The notes: generated by a model from the letters alone, not told the origin. A stretch of 64,000 bases of DNA from Trichoplusia ni (GCF_003590095.1 NC_039490.1:10929834-10993833); one strand, 5' to 3'. Counted from the first letter of the stretch, positions 47,316 through 59,630 are shown. Numbers and translations are program-made.

Positions 47316-47503
47316 CTTATATATAAAAATGAATTGCTGTTCGTTAGTCTCGCTAAAACTCGAGAATGGCAAAACCAATTTGGCTAATTTTAGCCTTGAA
47401 ATATTCATACCACTCTAAGGGAAGGTTTAAACGGTAAGAAAATATGGAAAAAATGCGGCAAATAAAAAATACTACGCGGGTGAAACCGCAGGAAACAGCT
47501 AGT
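47316..47503 (+). mobile_element. Short dispersed element (family D)
   Basis: It starts TTATATATAAAAATGAATTG, contains CGCTAAAACTCGAGAATGG, and ends CCGCAGGAAACAGCTAGT. It is another short non-coding element with the AGCTAGT ending. Confidence 0.6.
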
Positions 47504-48012
47504 TTAAAATAAAAACAAGATAAGCAATATAAAGTACTCTTAATATCGTACAATGCTTTTCGGGTTAAAAAAGTTCAGCGCACTTAAGTGTGAACTACGG
47601 ACTCCTAAAATATTAAATCACTTAGCAGAAAACTGGTTTTAGTTTTATTTATAGATGGGTTAATCTGTAGTTTATTTATGTTGATCAAAGTAGTTTCTAT
47701 GGACTTTGGTTGCTATACTGTTTGTTCCGATACTCGGCACTTCATTTTGCACTCAGCAATGACGGATAATCTAATAAAATATCTTAACATTCGATTAGTC
47801 TGTCGGGTACAAATTAATGTCAGCTTGTCGCTAAGTCCATCCCACTAACCAAATGATATTTCTACAAAAGTTATCGTTGATAAAAAATACTTAAATTTCT
47901 GTAGATGAAATTTCTTTTTTCTATTCTGTCACTTTGCCAGAGGAACCACGCAGGCAAAGCAGCGGGAAGCAGCTGAAGCATAACATACAAGATTAAATTT
48001 TCTCATGCCTAC

Positions 48013-48241
48013 GTATATTATAAATGTGAAAGTAACTCTGTCTATCTATCTGTCTGTCTGTCTGTCTGTTACGCGTTCACGTCTAAACCACTGAACTGAT
48101 TTTAATGAAATTTGGTACAGAGATAGAGTTGACCTTGAGAAAGAACATAGGATAGTTTTTATCCCAGACTTTTGAAGAGTTCTCTTGGGTACGCGATATA
48201 ACCGACATCGACGCGGGCGAAGCCGCGGTTGAAAAGCTAGT
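48013..48241 (-). mobile_element. Family B element (RTE-like 3' tail), minus orientation
   Basis: AAATGTGAAAGTAACTCTGT, a (CTGT)n run, ACGCGTTCACGTCTAAACCA and the end GCGAAGCCGCGGTTGAAAAG match the copy at 61498-61704 in reverse. The (CAGA)n next to AGTTACTTTC is typical of a moth RTE-type LINE tail; that assignment is tentative. Confidence 0.65.
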
Positions 48242-48936
48242 ATCTGATAAGTTCTCAATAATCTCTCATCATTATAACAACCTTGTCTTCATCTCAACGA
48301 TTCAATTATATGAACCATCATTGTTCACTTGAATAACATAATATTATTATACATATTACTGTATGTTGCAACCTCGTGAACAGGTCACCTTGGCGAAGGT
48401 TCCAGAACTGAAGTCCTTATTGTAAACCCATAGTGTATAAAAATGTATTTACAGTTTCCAAGAAAAGCTACCGTCGGATCTATCGGCAATAAAATTAGAA
48501 CAGTATCTGTTAAAATTCAAAAACACTATCTGAAAAGCAATCTTAATATATAGTCATATGTGTAAAGTTCCTTTTTCGTCATCTCTTATGGTTGATTTAG
48601 AACCTGTAGTCAGAGTTTAAGCCGCCCCGCGTAACGTACCGTACGTAGCGTACCCGTAAGGTTCAAACGTTGTTTCCTCACGACTTTTCCTTCACTTTTT
48701 TTTTGTAACCGGTAATTATGCATATAATAATACGCATATGAATCCGAAAATACTGGTGCGTTAGTATAATAAAGTTGGTTAAATATAAAAACGTTGTAAT
48801 TAAGTTGCTTCGACGGAGCAACTCTATTTGCAAGAGGCTGCAATTTCGATGTTATATATTATGGACTTGTATGTTAAAATTTTTGAGTCTTTTCTCATAG
48901 TTTGACTTTTTTATGAAAATGCATACATACTAGAAA
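48242..48936. other. Non-coding stretch
   Basis: No repeat or exon is supportable beyond a short CCAGAACTGAAGTCCTTATT echo of family L near 48402. The minus-strand frame at 48610-48843 has no domain. Confidence 0.45.
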
Positions 48937-49083
48937 AATGATACAACGGTTTACTCTCGTGGATTTATCGGGATCGCCCCGCTAGATCATGAGCTGACGC
49001 GACACGGTCAGATCGAGACTTTATCTCGCGAAGCTAGTCGACCTATCATAATAAACACGCGTGAGTAAACTATGATATCATTT
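48937..49083. mobile_element. Small MITE-like element with terminal inverted repeats (family L)
   Basis: The left end ATGATACAACGGTTTACTC and the right end GAGTAAACTATGATATCAT are imperfect inverted repeats about 19 bp long that enclose about 110 bp. The core contains ATTTATCGGGATCGCCC and CTATCATAATAAACACGCG. It has no coding capacity and would depend on a transposase elsewhere. A single end-like motif (GAGTAAACCGTTGCATCATT) sits at about 60221. Confidence 0.6.
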
Positions 49084-50145
49084 AACTAAGAATTATCCTT
49101 ACAAAAGTTATGATAAAAATACAAAAACAATATAAAACAAATTACGTGTTTTCACAACAACCGGGTGAGTCCATCAGGGAACTATGTGTTAATCTGTGGC
49201 AATCGAGAGGTTTACATAAGGTGACGCTGACATATTGCCGGGAGAATTTAGCTACGTAATAACACCTGCGAGAAATAGTTAATGTTGCATGTTTATTAAA
49301 AAAGTAGCATTAGGTATTGATTTGAAACTACGTTCAACAATTGAATTAACTGCTGGTGAAGATGGTGTTTGACAGACAATATTATTGTGACAATGATAGG
49401 ATAGTTGATGTCACTGTCTTGTTTGAGAAATGTCTGAAAGTGGCACATAGCAGTAATTGATAGGGGAAAGGTAGCTAAACCCTCATCCAGCAATAGGACA
49501 GCATAAGGTGACACTTGAAACGGCTCGAATTTCTGACAAAGTGAAAAATGAAACGAATGATCCCATCGCTTAAATTTTCTTAATAGCTTCAAACGTATGG
49601 ACAAAGCAAGAATGTCACTCTAAAAATAATTATGGACGCCCTAGCAGTTTTGGCTAAGAAGATTCATGTACCTACCTACCATGTTCACATTATGGAATGC
49701 AAAAAAACGTGTAGAGTAGTGAGTAAGTTGTAAAAAAATATCTTCAGCTACATAACCAAAATTGTAACAATTAGCAACTCACATCTGCTACTCATAACCA
49801 AATAACTGCAAACTAGAACAATCACTATTTACAAACTACAGTTCATGCGAGCCGCATTAATATAATCTTAAAAACAAATAGTTATAACGTTCTTATTTTA
49901 AGTTATGTAAACTTGATTTTTATTTAAATAACAATTACCGTATCGCTGGTTTAGTGTAACGCTTCCTGATGGAGAGTGCAATATTTTGCGATAGCGACTT
50001 CCTTTATATGTGTATCAGGTTAATGAAACTTCGAGCTATCGCTGAGTAGTTTTACTACTACTTTCGAAGGATATCCGATGATTACCTGATATTATAGGGG
50101 ACGTTTTGTTAAGTGAAGGTAATCCTCCTATACACCCACTGCCTA
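49084..50145. other. Non-coding stretch
   Basis: AT-rich DNA without supportable features. The minus-strand frame at 49296-49604 lacks motifs and splice context. Confidence 0.45.
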
Positions 50146-50262
50146 TGAGGAAATGGGTAGTGTCAGACTCTTACTGACTAGACCTGAACCGCCGTGCTAC
50201 GTCATCTGTGTTTTTGTGTTGGAGTATGGAAATGCATTGCGATCCTTCATACATATCATAGG
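50146..50262 (+). repeat. Dispersed repeat (family G)
   Basis: GAGGAAATGGGTAGTGTCAG through CGCCGTGCTACGTCATC and GCGATCCTTCATAC match the repeat in NUB1 intron 7 (18937-19085). A weaker relative lies at about 52985-53060. Confidence 0.65.
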
Positions 50263-51932
50263 GGCCTGCTTAAAGTTTGTAGTACAGATTGCGTTGAAGA
50301 AGAGAGATGCTTTGCATTGAGTTATACTCTGTCTTACTCGCACCGTTGAAGGTCTTACTTAAAGAGGTCGTGGTAGGTCCCAGGAGTCACCCCTCTCCTT
50401 ACCCCCTTGTAGAATTTCGCTGGTCATGGTGGCAAAAAATGTAAATGTTTTTGAATCTTTGATTCATTTTTTGATGATCACCACAATGATGACAGAAACA
50501 CTACAGTTTAAACGAGTCCTCTCTAAAGTCTAAGTCAATTATGTATTATCAGAACATGCTTTTGACCTACCACCTGTTACCATAGTGATTTTAATGATTA
50601 TCTTTGTTAAATAACTGAGACTAATGCGTTAACCAATTAATATTTTAATGAGTTCGTAACTAACAACTGTGTCCTAACCCCCGTCCCCCTCTCTGCATAG
50701 AGATGACAGGTCAAGGTCACGTAACTTATCGAAACGAAATGTCAGTTCCCTTTCCTTTGCATACTTAGGCACTGTAATTTCCATACTGTCTAAGGTTTCG
50801 CGCCAACGCTGACGTTTATAGAGAAATGAAATGAAATTATTTATTCTGCAAATAGGACATTATATCACTTTTACATGTCTTTTTTGAGAACGATGGAGCC
50901 GACATTTCCTAGCTGACTACCCTAAGAAGAAATGTCGAAACAAACTCATGGGTCGCAGTCTCTTTTAAAGTCCAGACAATTTTCAAGATATGTATGAAGA
51001 TGGCACTTGACTCTCTGTTCACCACGTTACCCTAAGGTATATCATAGCATTCTTTAGTTTTTGTTTAATTATTCAATTGCCGTGTCATTGTATTACAAGT
51101 TTCACTTAAAGAAGATCACGAGTGCGGTCGTTGCGGTACTTTCATCTTCGATCAACGATATGACTTAATAAAAACCGCGGTTTTGTCTATTGTGTTGTTT
51201 ATAATGTGGTGTCAATTACATTATGTGGCGATGAACTTCATTAGATTGTTAACACTTTAATACACTTGTGAACAGGTGCCTGTTTTTGTACCAGTTGTTC
51301 AGATAACGTTTAGGATGATATTCAATTAATCCGATGTATTATGTATTCTTCTTCTTTTTTCACATGTTCTGCTTAGTTCTGAAGGTTGGTCGCCAGATTT
51401 TTATTATTTATCGGTTTATTATCCTCATCTTTATCGACCCTTTGGGTCGGACCCAATTTTTTGTAAATACTAGACGACAGAATAGGAGATGGTCGGGAAA
51501 AAGGAAATCAGGTTTTGTCTCTATCTATTCTACCGATGCTTACGTCTATTGTAAAAGTATTATAAATTTTAGCCCCCTACGCCTTCGAAACATATAATGG
51601 TATGTCAAATGTAACTTGATACAAAGCCAGTGTAAATAAGATTATTTAAATAATTAACAGCTCTGTATGCGTCAACTATCTTCGTAATTCCCTAATGGGC
51701 TGTGATCGGAATTGTAAAGTTGAGCCCATTAAGTACCGGACGTAGTACCTGTGATGACGTAGGTTACTTAATTTTCCTACACATAAACCGATTTACTTAA
51801 TGATGGTATTTCAAATTCCCCAACGTATTACCCTCTGACTTCACTGTAGGTACCAATTTTGATTTGTTTAAACTTGGCGTTTGAATACTATTTTCTTAGT
51901 TCATTATTCGAGTCTACTATTGGAACTAGATT
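50263..51932. other. Non-coding stretch
   Basis: A faint family-K-like piece lies at 50823-51030 (GAAATTATTTATTCTGCAAA). The plus frame at 51334-51597 reads as hydrophobic AT-rich noise followed by a basic run and is not supported as a gene. Confidence 0.4.
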
Positions 51933-52290
51933 GCTCGGATAGCCAAGTGGTAGCTCGTCTGTAGGTTGTGGATTCGCTCTCTTACTTATTCCGCGTCTGG
52001 GTGTCTTGTTTGTTAGGAATGTGTACGACAGCTCATCACCAATATAGCAAAAACAAGCGAGCAAAAAGAACTTGCCAAAAACGCGATTGTCTGAATCTGA
52101 AATTATTCATAAGAAAGTAAATGGAGAGTACGTAATTTCGTGTACAATGCGTGTGTTTATAGAGTTTTTAAAATGCTCGGTGTGTCGAGGAAGTGCCGGC
52201 GGCGGCGGTGTCAACACCTCACTGTTTTCACAACAGATCGCGTGTCGACCACTTGTGAGAATCGAACGACGCACGGTAGCTACTGAGTAG
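51933..52290 (+). repeat. Degraded SINE-like segment with a GC-rich patch
   Basis: GCTCGGATAGCCAAGTGGTA is a family-E-like A-box head at 51933, but the body is lost. At 52180-52280 there is a GGCGGCGG patch and a reverse B-box-like GAGAATCGAACGACGC. The frame at 52072-52290 covers this and is not called. Confidence 0.4.
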
Positions 52291-52440
52291 CGGAGGTTTG
52301 GGAACCTTTGTGGACTCTTACTTACGAGAAATGATGAAGAATGCTTTATGTAGAACTCGTCGTGAAAATAGGGATAGTTATTTCTTGAAGAGGGCAGTTT
52401 TTTTTTAAGAACAATAATGTGTAGCCTTCTTAAAATAAAA

Positions 52441-52615
52441 AAATATTTAGCCAAACTTGATGAATTTTTATGGGACCAAATGACAGCTATTTCATTTTAA
52501 ATAAATTTGATAATCATAAAATCTGTTTATCCAGCTCGAAGTACTGCAACAAAAATTTAAAAAATATACAAAGACGAATTGAAAACCTCCTTTATGAAGT
52601 CGGTTGCAAAAGCCT
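52441..52615 (-). repeat. Dispersed repeat (family I), uninterrupted copy
   Basis: AGCCAAACTTGATGAATTTT through TGTTTATCCAGCTCGAAG and GACGAATTGAAAACCTCC to ATGAAGTCGGTTGC. It shows the uninterrupted order that dates the LINE insertion at 44146. Confidence 0.6.
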
Positions 52616-53109
52616 CTTATGAAAGTGATGATGATATAAAACTATAGTTATTCCATTTTTGAGATCTCTGTCGAGTGTAAGATTTTTAGTTCTTGATCTG
52701 ATACAAACAGCGAAATTAGACACTTATTAAACCACTTGTAAAGTCTAAAACTGCATGAAGTAACCTTGTCAGGCGTACACTAAGTTAGCATACGCTAGTT
52801 CTTGACAAATATCCTCAATTATCTTTTGTTGCTAACAGAGAGACCTCTTCACGTCTTGTTTAAAGTTTTTATTGCCATTTGCTGTAACCTTTTAGCAAAA
52901 CGCATCCTCTTCCGGCACATTATGCTAAGTCAAGTTAGCTTTTGGCTTTTCTGTTTAGCTGACAGAATCCCCATAACACACACATTCCCTTGGGGGATGA
53001 AGCGGGCAGAGTCAGAATCTAACTGATTTAACCTGAACCACCGAGCCATATATATGCCATGGCCATCCTTTGGTATCATTTTTTTTAACAACTTCCGCGT
53101 CAATGTTCT

Positions 53110-53236
53110 GTTCCTTGTGTCGGGGGATTTCCACAAACGTTCAAGTCACAAGCATTCATGGATCACACAAATGCTTGTCCTACGCGCTGTGGGTATGGCG
53201 GGGTTACCTCAACCACTCGTGTATCCTTGCAGTCTT
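53110..53236 (-). mobile_element. tRNA-derived SINE (family E), shortened
   Basis: The tail TTCCTTGTGTCGGGGGATTT, body CATGGATCACACAAATGC and head remnant ACCTCAACCACTCGTGTATC are present. The B box has been lost by a small deletion. Confidence 0.7.
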
Positions 53237-54054
53237 CAGACTCAAAATAATATTTAGCTTCACTTATATACTTATATCATCTTCCCCGAGACAGTGTTTG
53301 ATAATTTGAAGTTAATGTGATTTTAAACATAGCTTTTACCATAATTATCACTGACATTCGTCTGCAACGATGATGTCGCGAGCCGCCATAATATTGTTAC
53401 GTGATGTGACGTAATGACGTTATTCGATGATATTCTATAAGAACGGTAGCTTAGTTATTAAATAACCATGTTATTAATGTGGGGCAGAGGAACGTACGTT
53501 AAAGCTAATTGTAGTTAATCCTACTATCTTACTTCCCAATATTATAAAAGCTAAGTTTGTATGTATGGATGTTTGTTCCTCTTTCACGCAAAAACTACTG
53601 AACGTATTTTGACTTCGGTTCAAGACATAGGATCCCGAATTATGTTCGCAAGGGTTCCCTGTCGATTTGTAGTAAAGTGCGACAGCTAGCATTTCATGTT
53701 TTTACCGCGGAAGATAACTGAGTCAAAGAGAAATTACTTTAGGGTTCGTGGTATCCAAAACTTGACTTAACGTAGGTTTTTGTAGGTCTTTATTTCGATA
53801 ATACTTTAGTAACAATATATAGCTAAATTAAGAATGACAGCTAAGTATCTCTGTTAAACCAACCAAAACGTTTGGTGATTTCAAAGCAAGCGAGATTTCT
53901 TAATACTAGTCGATTCTACTACGATTAAATGATACATTATGTTATAACACCAGTTATACAACGTCTGGGGATTATGTGTGCAGACGACGAACTATAGCAA
54001 GCTGTCCGCTGTAAGTAAGTAGTGACAGTTTGGTAATATGTTGATATATTTTGA
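53237..54054. other. Non-coding stretch
   Basis: It contains a short repeat-like segment near 53540-53700 (AAAGCTAAGTTTGTATGTAT, then CGCAAAAACTACTGAACG) of the kind that flanks short dispersed elements. No gene was found. Confidence 0.4.
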
Positions 54055-54288
54055 TGACCTCCGTGGTCGAGTGGCGTCGAGTGGTTTCTAGGTATCCCTA
54101 GCTCTGAGGTCCATTGTTCGATCCCCGGTCGGGTCAATGTAAAAATATCTCATTTCTACATTGTTTTGGGGGGTGGGTGTTTGTGGTACCTTCGTTGTAT
54201 CTGAATTCCACAACACAAGTGCTTTAGCAAGTTATTTTAGGTTCAGAACAATGTATGTGATGTTGTCCGCATTTATTTATTTATTTAT
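54055..54288 (+). mobile_element. tRNA-derived SINE, second family (F)
   Basis: The head GACCTCCGTGGTCGAGTGGC carries a short internal duplication (GGCGTCGAGTGG). The B box is GTTCGATCCCCGG, and the body and ATTT-repeat tail match 45321-45558 closely. The frame at 54161-54364 is a translation of this copy. Confidence 0.85.
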
Positions 54289-54594
54289 ATTACAGTTAAA
54301 GAACTTTTTACATGAAGCGACGCAAGCCGACCACCGAGGCTCATTAGCACATGCGTGGCGGTGAACTTAATTAACTGTCGTGGAACCTCTCAGTTTTAAA
54401 TCGTCACAGTCTATAACTACTATAGTTTCCCCATATTCATACTGTAATGTGGTGAATGTATTTAAGATTTAGTAGATACACCGTGTAACAATAGAGAAAT
54501 AAATCTAAATATATGTTCGTTTCGTAAATCAATATACAAAACAATACTGTTACCAAAAAACTTTTATACACCACTATGTTATGAGACAGTTCTC

Positions 54595-54735
54595 AGAGTG
54601 TGTTGTAAGCTGCGCATGCGCCGATCGCTTGGCCAATTTCGCGTTACGTCACAGCCTGCGACCAATAGCGCACGTGGGAATCGCGCGCAAACACTTACCT
54701 TCTAAATGTTGTGATGCAAATTGTTAACAGGGCAG
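54595..54735. promoter_or_regulatory. GC-rich cluster of promoter-type motifs
   Basis: GCTGCGCATGCGCC (NRF1-like palindrome), GGCCAATTT and GACCAATAGC (CCAAT boxes), TTACGTCACAG (CRE-like) and GCGCACGTGGG (E-box) fall within about 90 bp in otherwise AT-rich DNA. On the minus strand a consensus donor (AAG|GTAAGTG) sits at about 54697. No coding exon is attached on either side. It could be a housekeeping-type or bidirectional promoter, or an enhancer. Confidence 0.35.
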
Positions 54736-57224
54736 TTGAAGTGCGGAGAGAGAATTATTTATCCATGCAAAGTTAGCATTGTTGAGGTAGAGACTCACAT
54801 ATAACCTGAAATACCCAATTAAGTCATTTTTTTTATTCAGAAAGAAAAATACTCGCATTTCTCTTTCTCTCACTCAATTCTCTGGTGCTTCCTTCAAGTG
54901 CTCCCTTTTCTTGCCTCATAGAGCTAGGTTTTTTTTTCTTAATTTTTATTCCATTTTATTCTAATTTAGAGAATATCCTGTAAGAAGAAGAGCGAATAGT
55001 TTTCTTCAATTCAACCCAATCAAAATATTCTGCATCGTACAAAAAGAGAATGTGATTGATTAAGAATTATAAATTGGTAATTATATACATAAAATATAAC
55101 TAATAGTAAAAACAACATTAAGCCAGCCAAACCTTAGCGTAGAGATATGGACGTTCCTGACACCTTTTAAATAATTAATTAAATATATCTATTTAATGAA
55201 AAAAATTAACAGCGAGCAGTGATTTAATAACATTAATATATTAAATAATATTATTAAATAATTCCACGGTCAATGCAACTCAATAGTAATGCCGAGGTCA
55301 GACTATTTCGTGTTCACATTCAAAATTATAATATTTTTAATTAATCATTTTACGTATTTATTAAAATGTAAGGAAAATTAGAATAATTAAACTTAGAAGT
55401 CTGTTTTCCACACTTACACAATACACAAAGTAGTTTAATCAGACTTTCAAGTAAACAAGATTCAATTGATTAGATATGTCAAGAAAAGTCGTTAAGTGCG
55501 AGTCGGACTTACTACTTTGGAGGGTTCCGGAAAAGCAGGCTAAAGATAAACAATTCGGTTATATGACAAATATTTTTTGTTGGTGCCAATCCTTAAATTT
55601 ATGTCCTGAACAACCTTGATCTTTATTCTTAATCTAGCTATCACGATTCATGTGATACGGTCTGGTGACGGATGAACGGTTAAATAAGTGGACAAACAGT
55701 GGAGCAGTAATGAGATTTTTACCCTCTGGGTACATGTACCCCCAAAAAAAGTCCTCCCAGTCACATTACCGAAAACAACTTAAATTGAGTGGAGCAAAAA
55801 AAATATCGCTTTGTTTTTTTTTCTTTAAGAACCCTTCTATTCCTCAACATAAACTTAATTTGAATTTGAAACACGTTGTTTAAACAAGTTACACGCATGC
55901 AAAAAGCTCAATAGTTAAGGCAGTATTTTTATAACATTTGGCTTAAACAATGGCGGATTCAATGGCTGCCGACTACAAACCAGAACTGATTCTGTGCAGA
56001 TAATGATCTCAACTAGAAGCTCCTTGTTAGGGCATCGACTGCAAGACGCTACTGAAAGGTACTGTGGTGTAAGAAAGTGTTTTAACCGGAATGAAAAGTC
56101 TATATTTATATCTGATTGTTTCATAAAACTTCTTTTAATTGTTGTAGTGGATGATTTTCCATACTCCTCCGAGTCAGTCGAAAATTAATTTACATAGAAA
56201 TCAACGTTTGCTAAGTGTGACTGTATCCATATAGAATTCAGATATTTATTTTAAAGTTTAATTTTATTTGTTAAGTTTGTTTCGGCCGCATCGTTTCTTC
56301 ACTCGCAGGAAAACGATTTAAGAAGTAGTGAAGGGTTTGCTATTTTGGTACCTGTCCACAACGAGCAGCTTTGGCCTTCAAAGTTCTCACAGTGAGGTAC
56401 TTTGGATGTTATGAATTATTAATATTTGATTTATATATACTCGAGAAATCTTCAAGCTTACTGTAATGTACTTGAGTAATGTAAGTTCTTACAACAAAAG
56501 CCACCAATTTATAATGAACGCCTCCATTTTTATTTTGCATTCACACTTTTTGTTGCCGATTGTACCAGTACAGACGTAGAAAAAGGTAATTTTAGTTAAT
56601 TATGTTGTTGTTGTATATTTCTGCGAACAGTTAAATGTAGTGATTTAACTCTTCAAGGTTAATTCATGGTAAAACGCCTGTCCGTTGGAAATTAACTCGC
56701 GGTTATTATATTTACACCCTATTAATATTAAATTGAATATCCGTCTTAAACTCCTTGGTGTCTTGGCAGGTTATTATATGGTATTATGTGCTGGTTTAGA
56801 TAACGGTTTTTCAGTTTTTTTAAATGCAAGGCGTTGGTAGTTAGTAATAATAGGGACGAAGACTGGATATATCAACTGAAAATCGTTTTAGTCCGTTAAA
56901 TAAATAATAAAATAATATAACACACGTGATATTGTTTATCAAAAACGCAATGCTTGAAAGTTTGGGGGAGTGTGAAGTGTCGTGACGCGTAAGTTCCTTT
57001 CACTGTTATTTAGTTAATTTCATATTTGCGTCATGAAAACATATATTGCTAATGTTATTCATTAAAGTAATTCAGAGTAGAACTCTTAGGGATATTAACG
57101 AAACAGTCATCACCCTCTTTTAGGAATTTCACTTAAAATACCTGTGGATATTTGTCGTCTTTAATGCTCCTTTTTTCTGCATAAATAGATTATTTTTCAG
57201 TGATGAGCCTGGCTGACCTACAGA
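54736..57224. other. Non-coding stretch with a family J repeat
   Basis: Family J lies at 55492-55700 (AGTGCGAGTCGGACTTACTA, then CTAGCTATCACGATTCATG). The rest is very AT-rich, especially 55060-55400. The overlapping frames at 55915-56188 are unsupported. Confidence 0.45.
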
Positions 57225-57345
57225 ATCGGATAGCCAAGTGGTTGAGGTCACCAAGCCAAACCCCGAATTTACGACGTCTTGCGATCCACAAATGAGTCTG
57301 GCTTTCTTGTGTGACTTGAATGTTTGTAAAACACCCGGGACAAAT
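57225..57345 (+). mobile_element. tRNA-derived SINE (family E), shortened
   Basis: The head ATCGGATAGCCAAGTGGTTG is intact. The middle is deleted, and the tail TTGAATGTTTGTAAAACACC is present. Confidence 0.75.
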
Positions 57346-57474
57346 AAAGAATATCTTTAGTGCGAAGATTAAAAAACAGAGAAAGACATCACTATTAATG
57401 ATCTTGGTTTATAATTCAGCTAAACCGGTGTGGTTTACCCAATTAACAGTAGATATAGACGCTTTGTACCCTCG

Positions 57475-57560
57475 CTAATGTTCCTGCGGCGACGGTTGCG
57501 CACGCGCAGACTTACGTAACACTGTTGCAATATCTCTCGCTATTAGACACGACGCTTTTT
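57475..57560. promoter_or_regulatory. Second small GC-rich motif cluster
   Basis: CTGCGGCGACGGTTGCGCAC leading into GCGCAGAC is NRF1-like, followed by CTTACGTAACAC. On the minus strand this contains GTAAGT. It is weaker than the 54.6-kb cluster and may be chance. Confidence 0.2.
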
Positions 57561-59496
57561 ATACTAACATTAGGTTTTGCCCATTAGTTCGTGTGTAAGG
57601 TATTAATAGTAAGGTAGTAATGACACAAAACCGTACTTTTGTAGGTGTAGCCAAATGCTGATTCGGTCAAGTGCCAGTAGGAGTCGCGGCGCTGTGGGTT
57701 TCGCACAATTAGGCTGAGGAAAAATAAATTTGCTAAAAAAATTGTCATTCATTTATGACCGTACCAACCGTTGCTTTACGACAATCTTTATTCCCAGTAT
57801 TTGTTGTTGTATTGTTAATATAATTACAATATTTGTAGAAATCGTAACTGATGAGCTAAGACGGTTTATGGGATAAGCGTGGTGACATCCGAACAGACAG
57901 CGGACCCTTAATGCTTTGCGATTCTCTTTTAATGCTTTGGTCACGGAACATAATATCACTCGATTTATGATAACGAGAAAACATTTGCTAATCAAAGACC
58001 TTTTTAACCCAGGACGCGAAATCTTTTTGTTATAAGTTTGACGTGTCTGTCTATCCACCTGTCAATCTGTCTTTGGCATAAAAGCTCCCGAAAAAATTGA
58101 GAGACTTTAATATAATGAATTAGATGCGAATGTTCTTAGACAAGTTTGATAAAAAGTCGGGGATTTTTTAATTTAATCTTGTTTACTTCGCATACTTTAT
58201 GAATAGCTAAGTATTTGCGCGATGACTACAATCCTATAAATCAGTCCAATACTAGACGACCTTTGATTCTTATTTCGTCATTTGACTCTTGATTCTCTTT
58301 ATTATTATTGCTAAACTTATTCAATGAGCTGAGTAAATACCAGTTTTAATGTTGCATCGAAATGCATTTGTTGTTCGGTCATTATACAGCCATAAAGTGT
58401 TAGGAATCATAAAAACAGTTAATAGTTACCTTCTGGTATGCGGTAGACCTTATTATAACTGTTTTAATTGTTTTTGGTTGCTTAACAAGCATTTTACTGC
58501 GTTCAGCTAATAGCTATACTTACCTGCATCAAGACCTTACACATAGTCGGAAATATGCCTAATTACTTAGATAAACGTCTTGGGACGAAAATCCTCTTTT
58601 CAATCGACTTAAAAAACTAGGAGGAGTACCTCACTCAACATGTCAGTATTAATTTTTTTGTTTCTTACCTCAAAAACTCGGCTTGGATAAACCGATTTTG
58701 TTAATTCTTTATTTTTAATAATTTGAAATAGCTGTTATTTGCTATAAACAATCATCTAGTTTTGTTCAATAGTTTTAAATTGAAGGCTTACATAGAAATT
58801 GATTGGTGACATTTATGTCAAAGTACTAAAACGAATGTCCCAAATTCCTTAAAAACAATCACTTATTTTCGATACCTTACAGCTCTGGCCTATGCCCAGC
58901 AGTGGACGAATATGGGCTAATAATGATGATGATGATGACAGCCCTGATCATTCATGAATATTTTGTCAAAGTTTTTCTTATTCAAACACTATATACTAAT
59001 TATAATTATTTGTTGAGAATCTGTATTCAGAACAACAATAATATCTCCATTATGAGTATACTATCGTAGACAAAGGATACAGCTAGCTAATCCAGTTCTG
59101 AGCCGGTCATTGACCTGTTGGTACAGATAGTCAAAGCCTTCCGCGGCACCTTAATTCTAACTGGTCCTTTACATTTACTGAACTTATACTTAACGAAAGT
59201 TTACAAGAGATTTTTATCCATATTTTTGACAATTTGACCTCTTGGTCTCTGAACAGTTGATAAGCACAAAAGATGGCTCCTCTTTTCGTATGGTTGTTGA
59301 ACCTGGTGTCAGAGATATTTCTATATATATGCGCATGATTCCGTCACAATTTTCTCCCTTCATGATGTTTGGCGAATGAAAATTACTAGGTAATACACAC
59401 ATTAACTCGAAAAGACATTAGTGAGTGCCGGTATTCGAAAAAGCTTGTAATGTGTGTGCATTGTTTTGTTCAACACAACTTTATTTCGAAATTCAG
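57561..59496. other. Non-coding stretch with repeat fragments
   Basis: Fragments seen: family J reversed (57765-58110), family I (58595-58800) and a LINE tail with TATGCCCAGCAGTGGACGAA and (GAT)n at 58890-58940. No exon is supportable. Confidence 0.45.
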
Positions 59497-59630
59497 GATC
59501 AGTAGAGCAACCAGAAAGCAATAAGCACCATACACATCATCGTACCGAAAGGACCCCAATCTGTGATCAGAGTCAGGATCAGAACTCATCAGATCAGGAC
59601 TTGAGTCCCAAGACAAAAAAATACCCACAG
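59497..59630 (+). other. Exon-like coding stretch, gene unknown
   Basis: The stretch is bounded by a good acceptor (a pyrimidine-rich run, then GAAATTCAG|GATC) and a donor (CCCACAG|GTACTC). It is open in one frame for 134 nt (phase 1 in, phase 0 out) and reads SVEQPESNKHHTHHRTERTP, then ICDQSQDQNSSDQDLSPKTK. The composition is polar, unlike the translated AT-rich noise around it. It could be an internal exon of the gene whose promoter candidate lies at 39.5 kb. No family is recognised, and no flanking exon was found. Confidence 0.3.

Noticed and set aside
52072..52290. Plus-strand frame with a Gly-rich patch (CRGSAGGGGVNTS)
   Set aside because: It lies in a degraded SINE-like region with a GC-rich patch. 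No splice partners, domain or start context were found.
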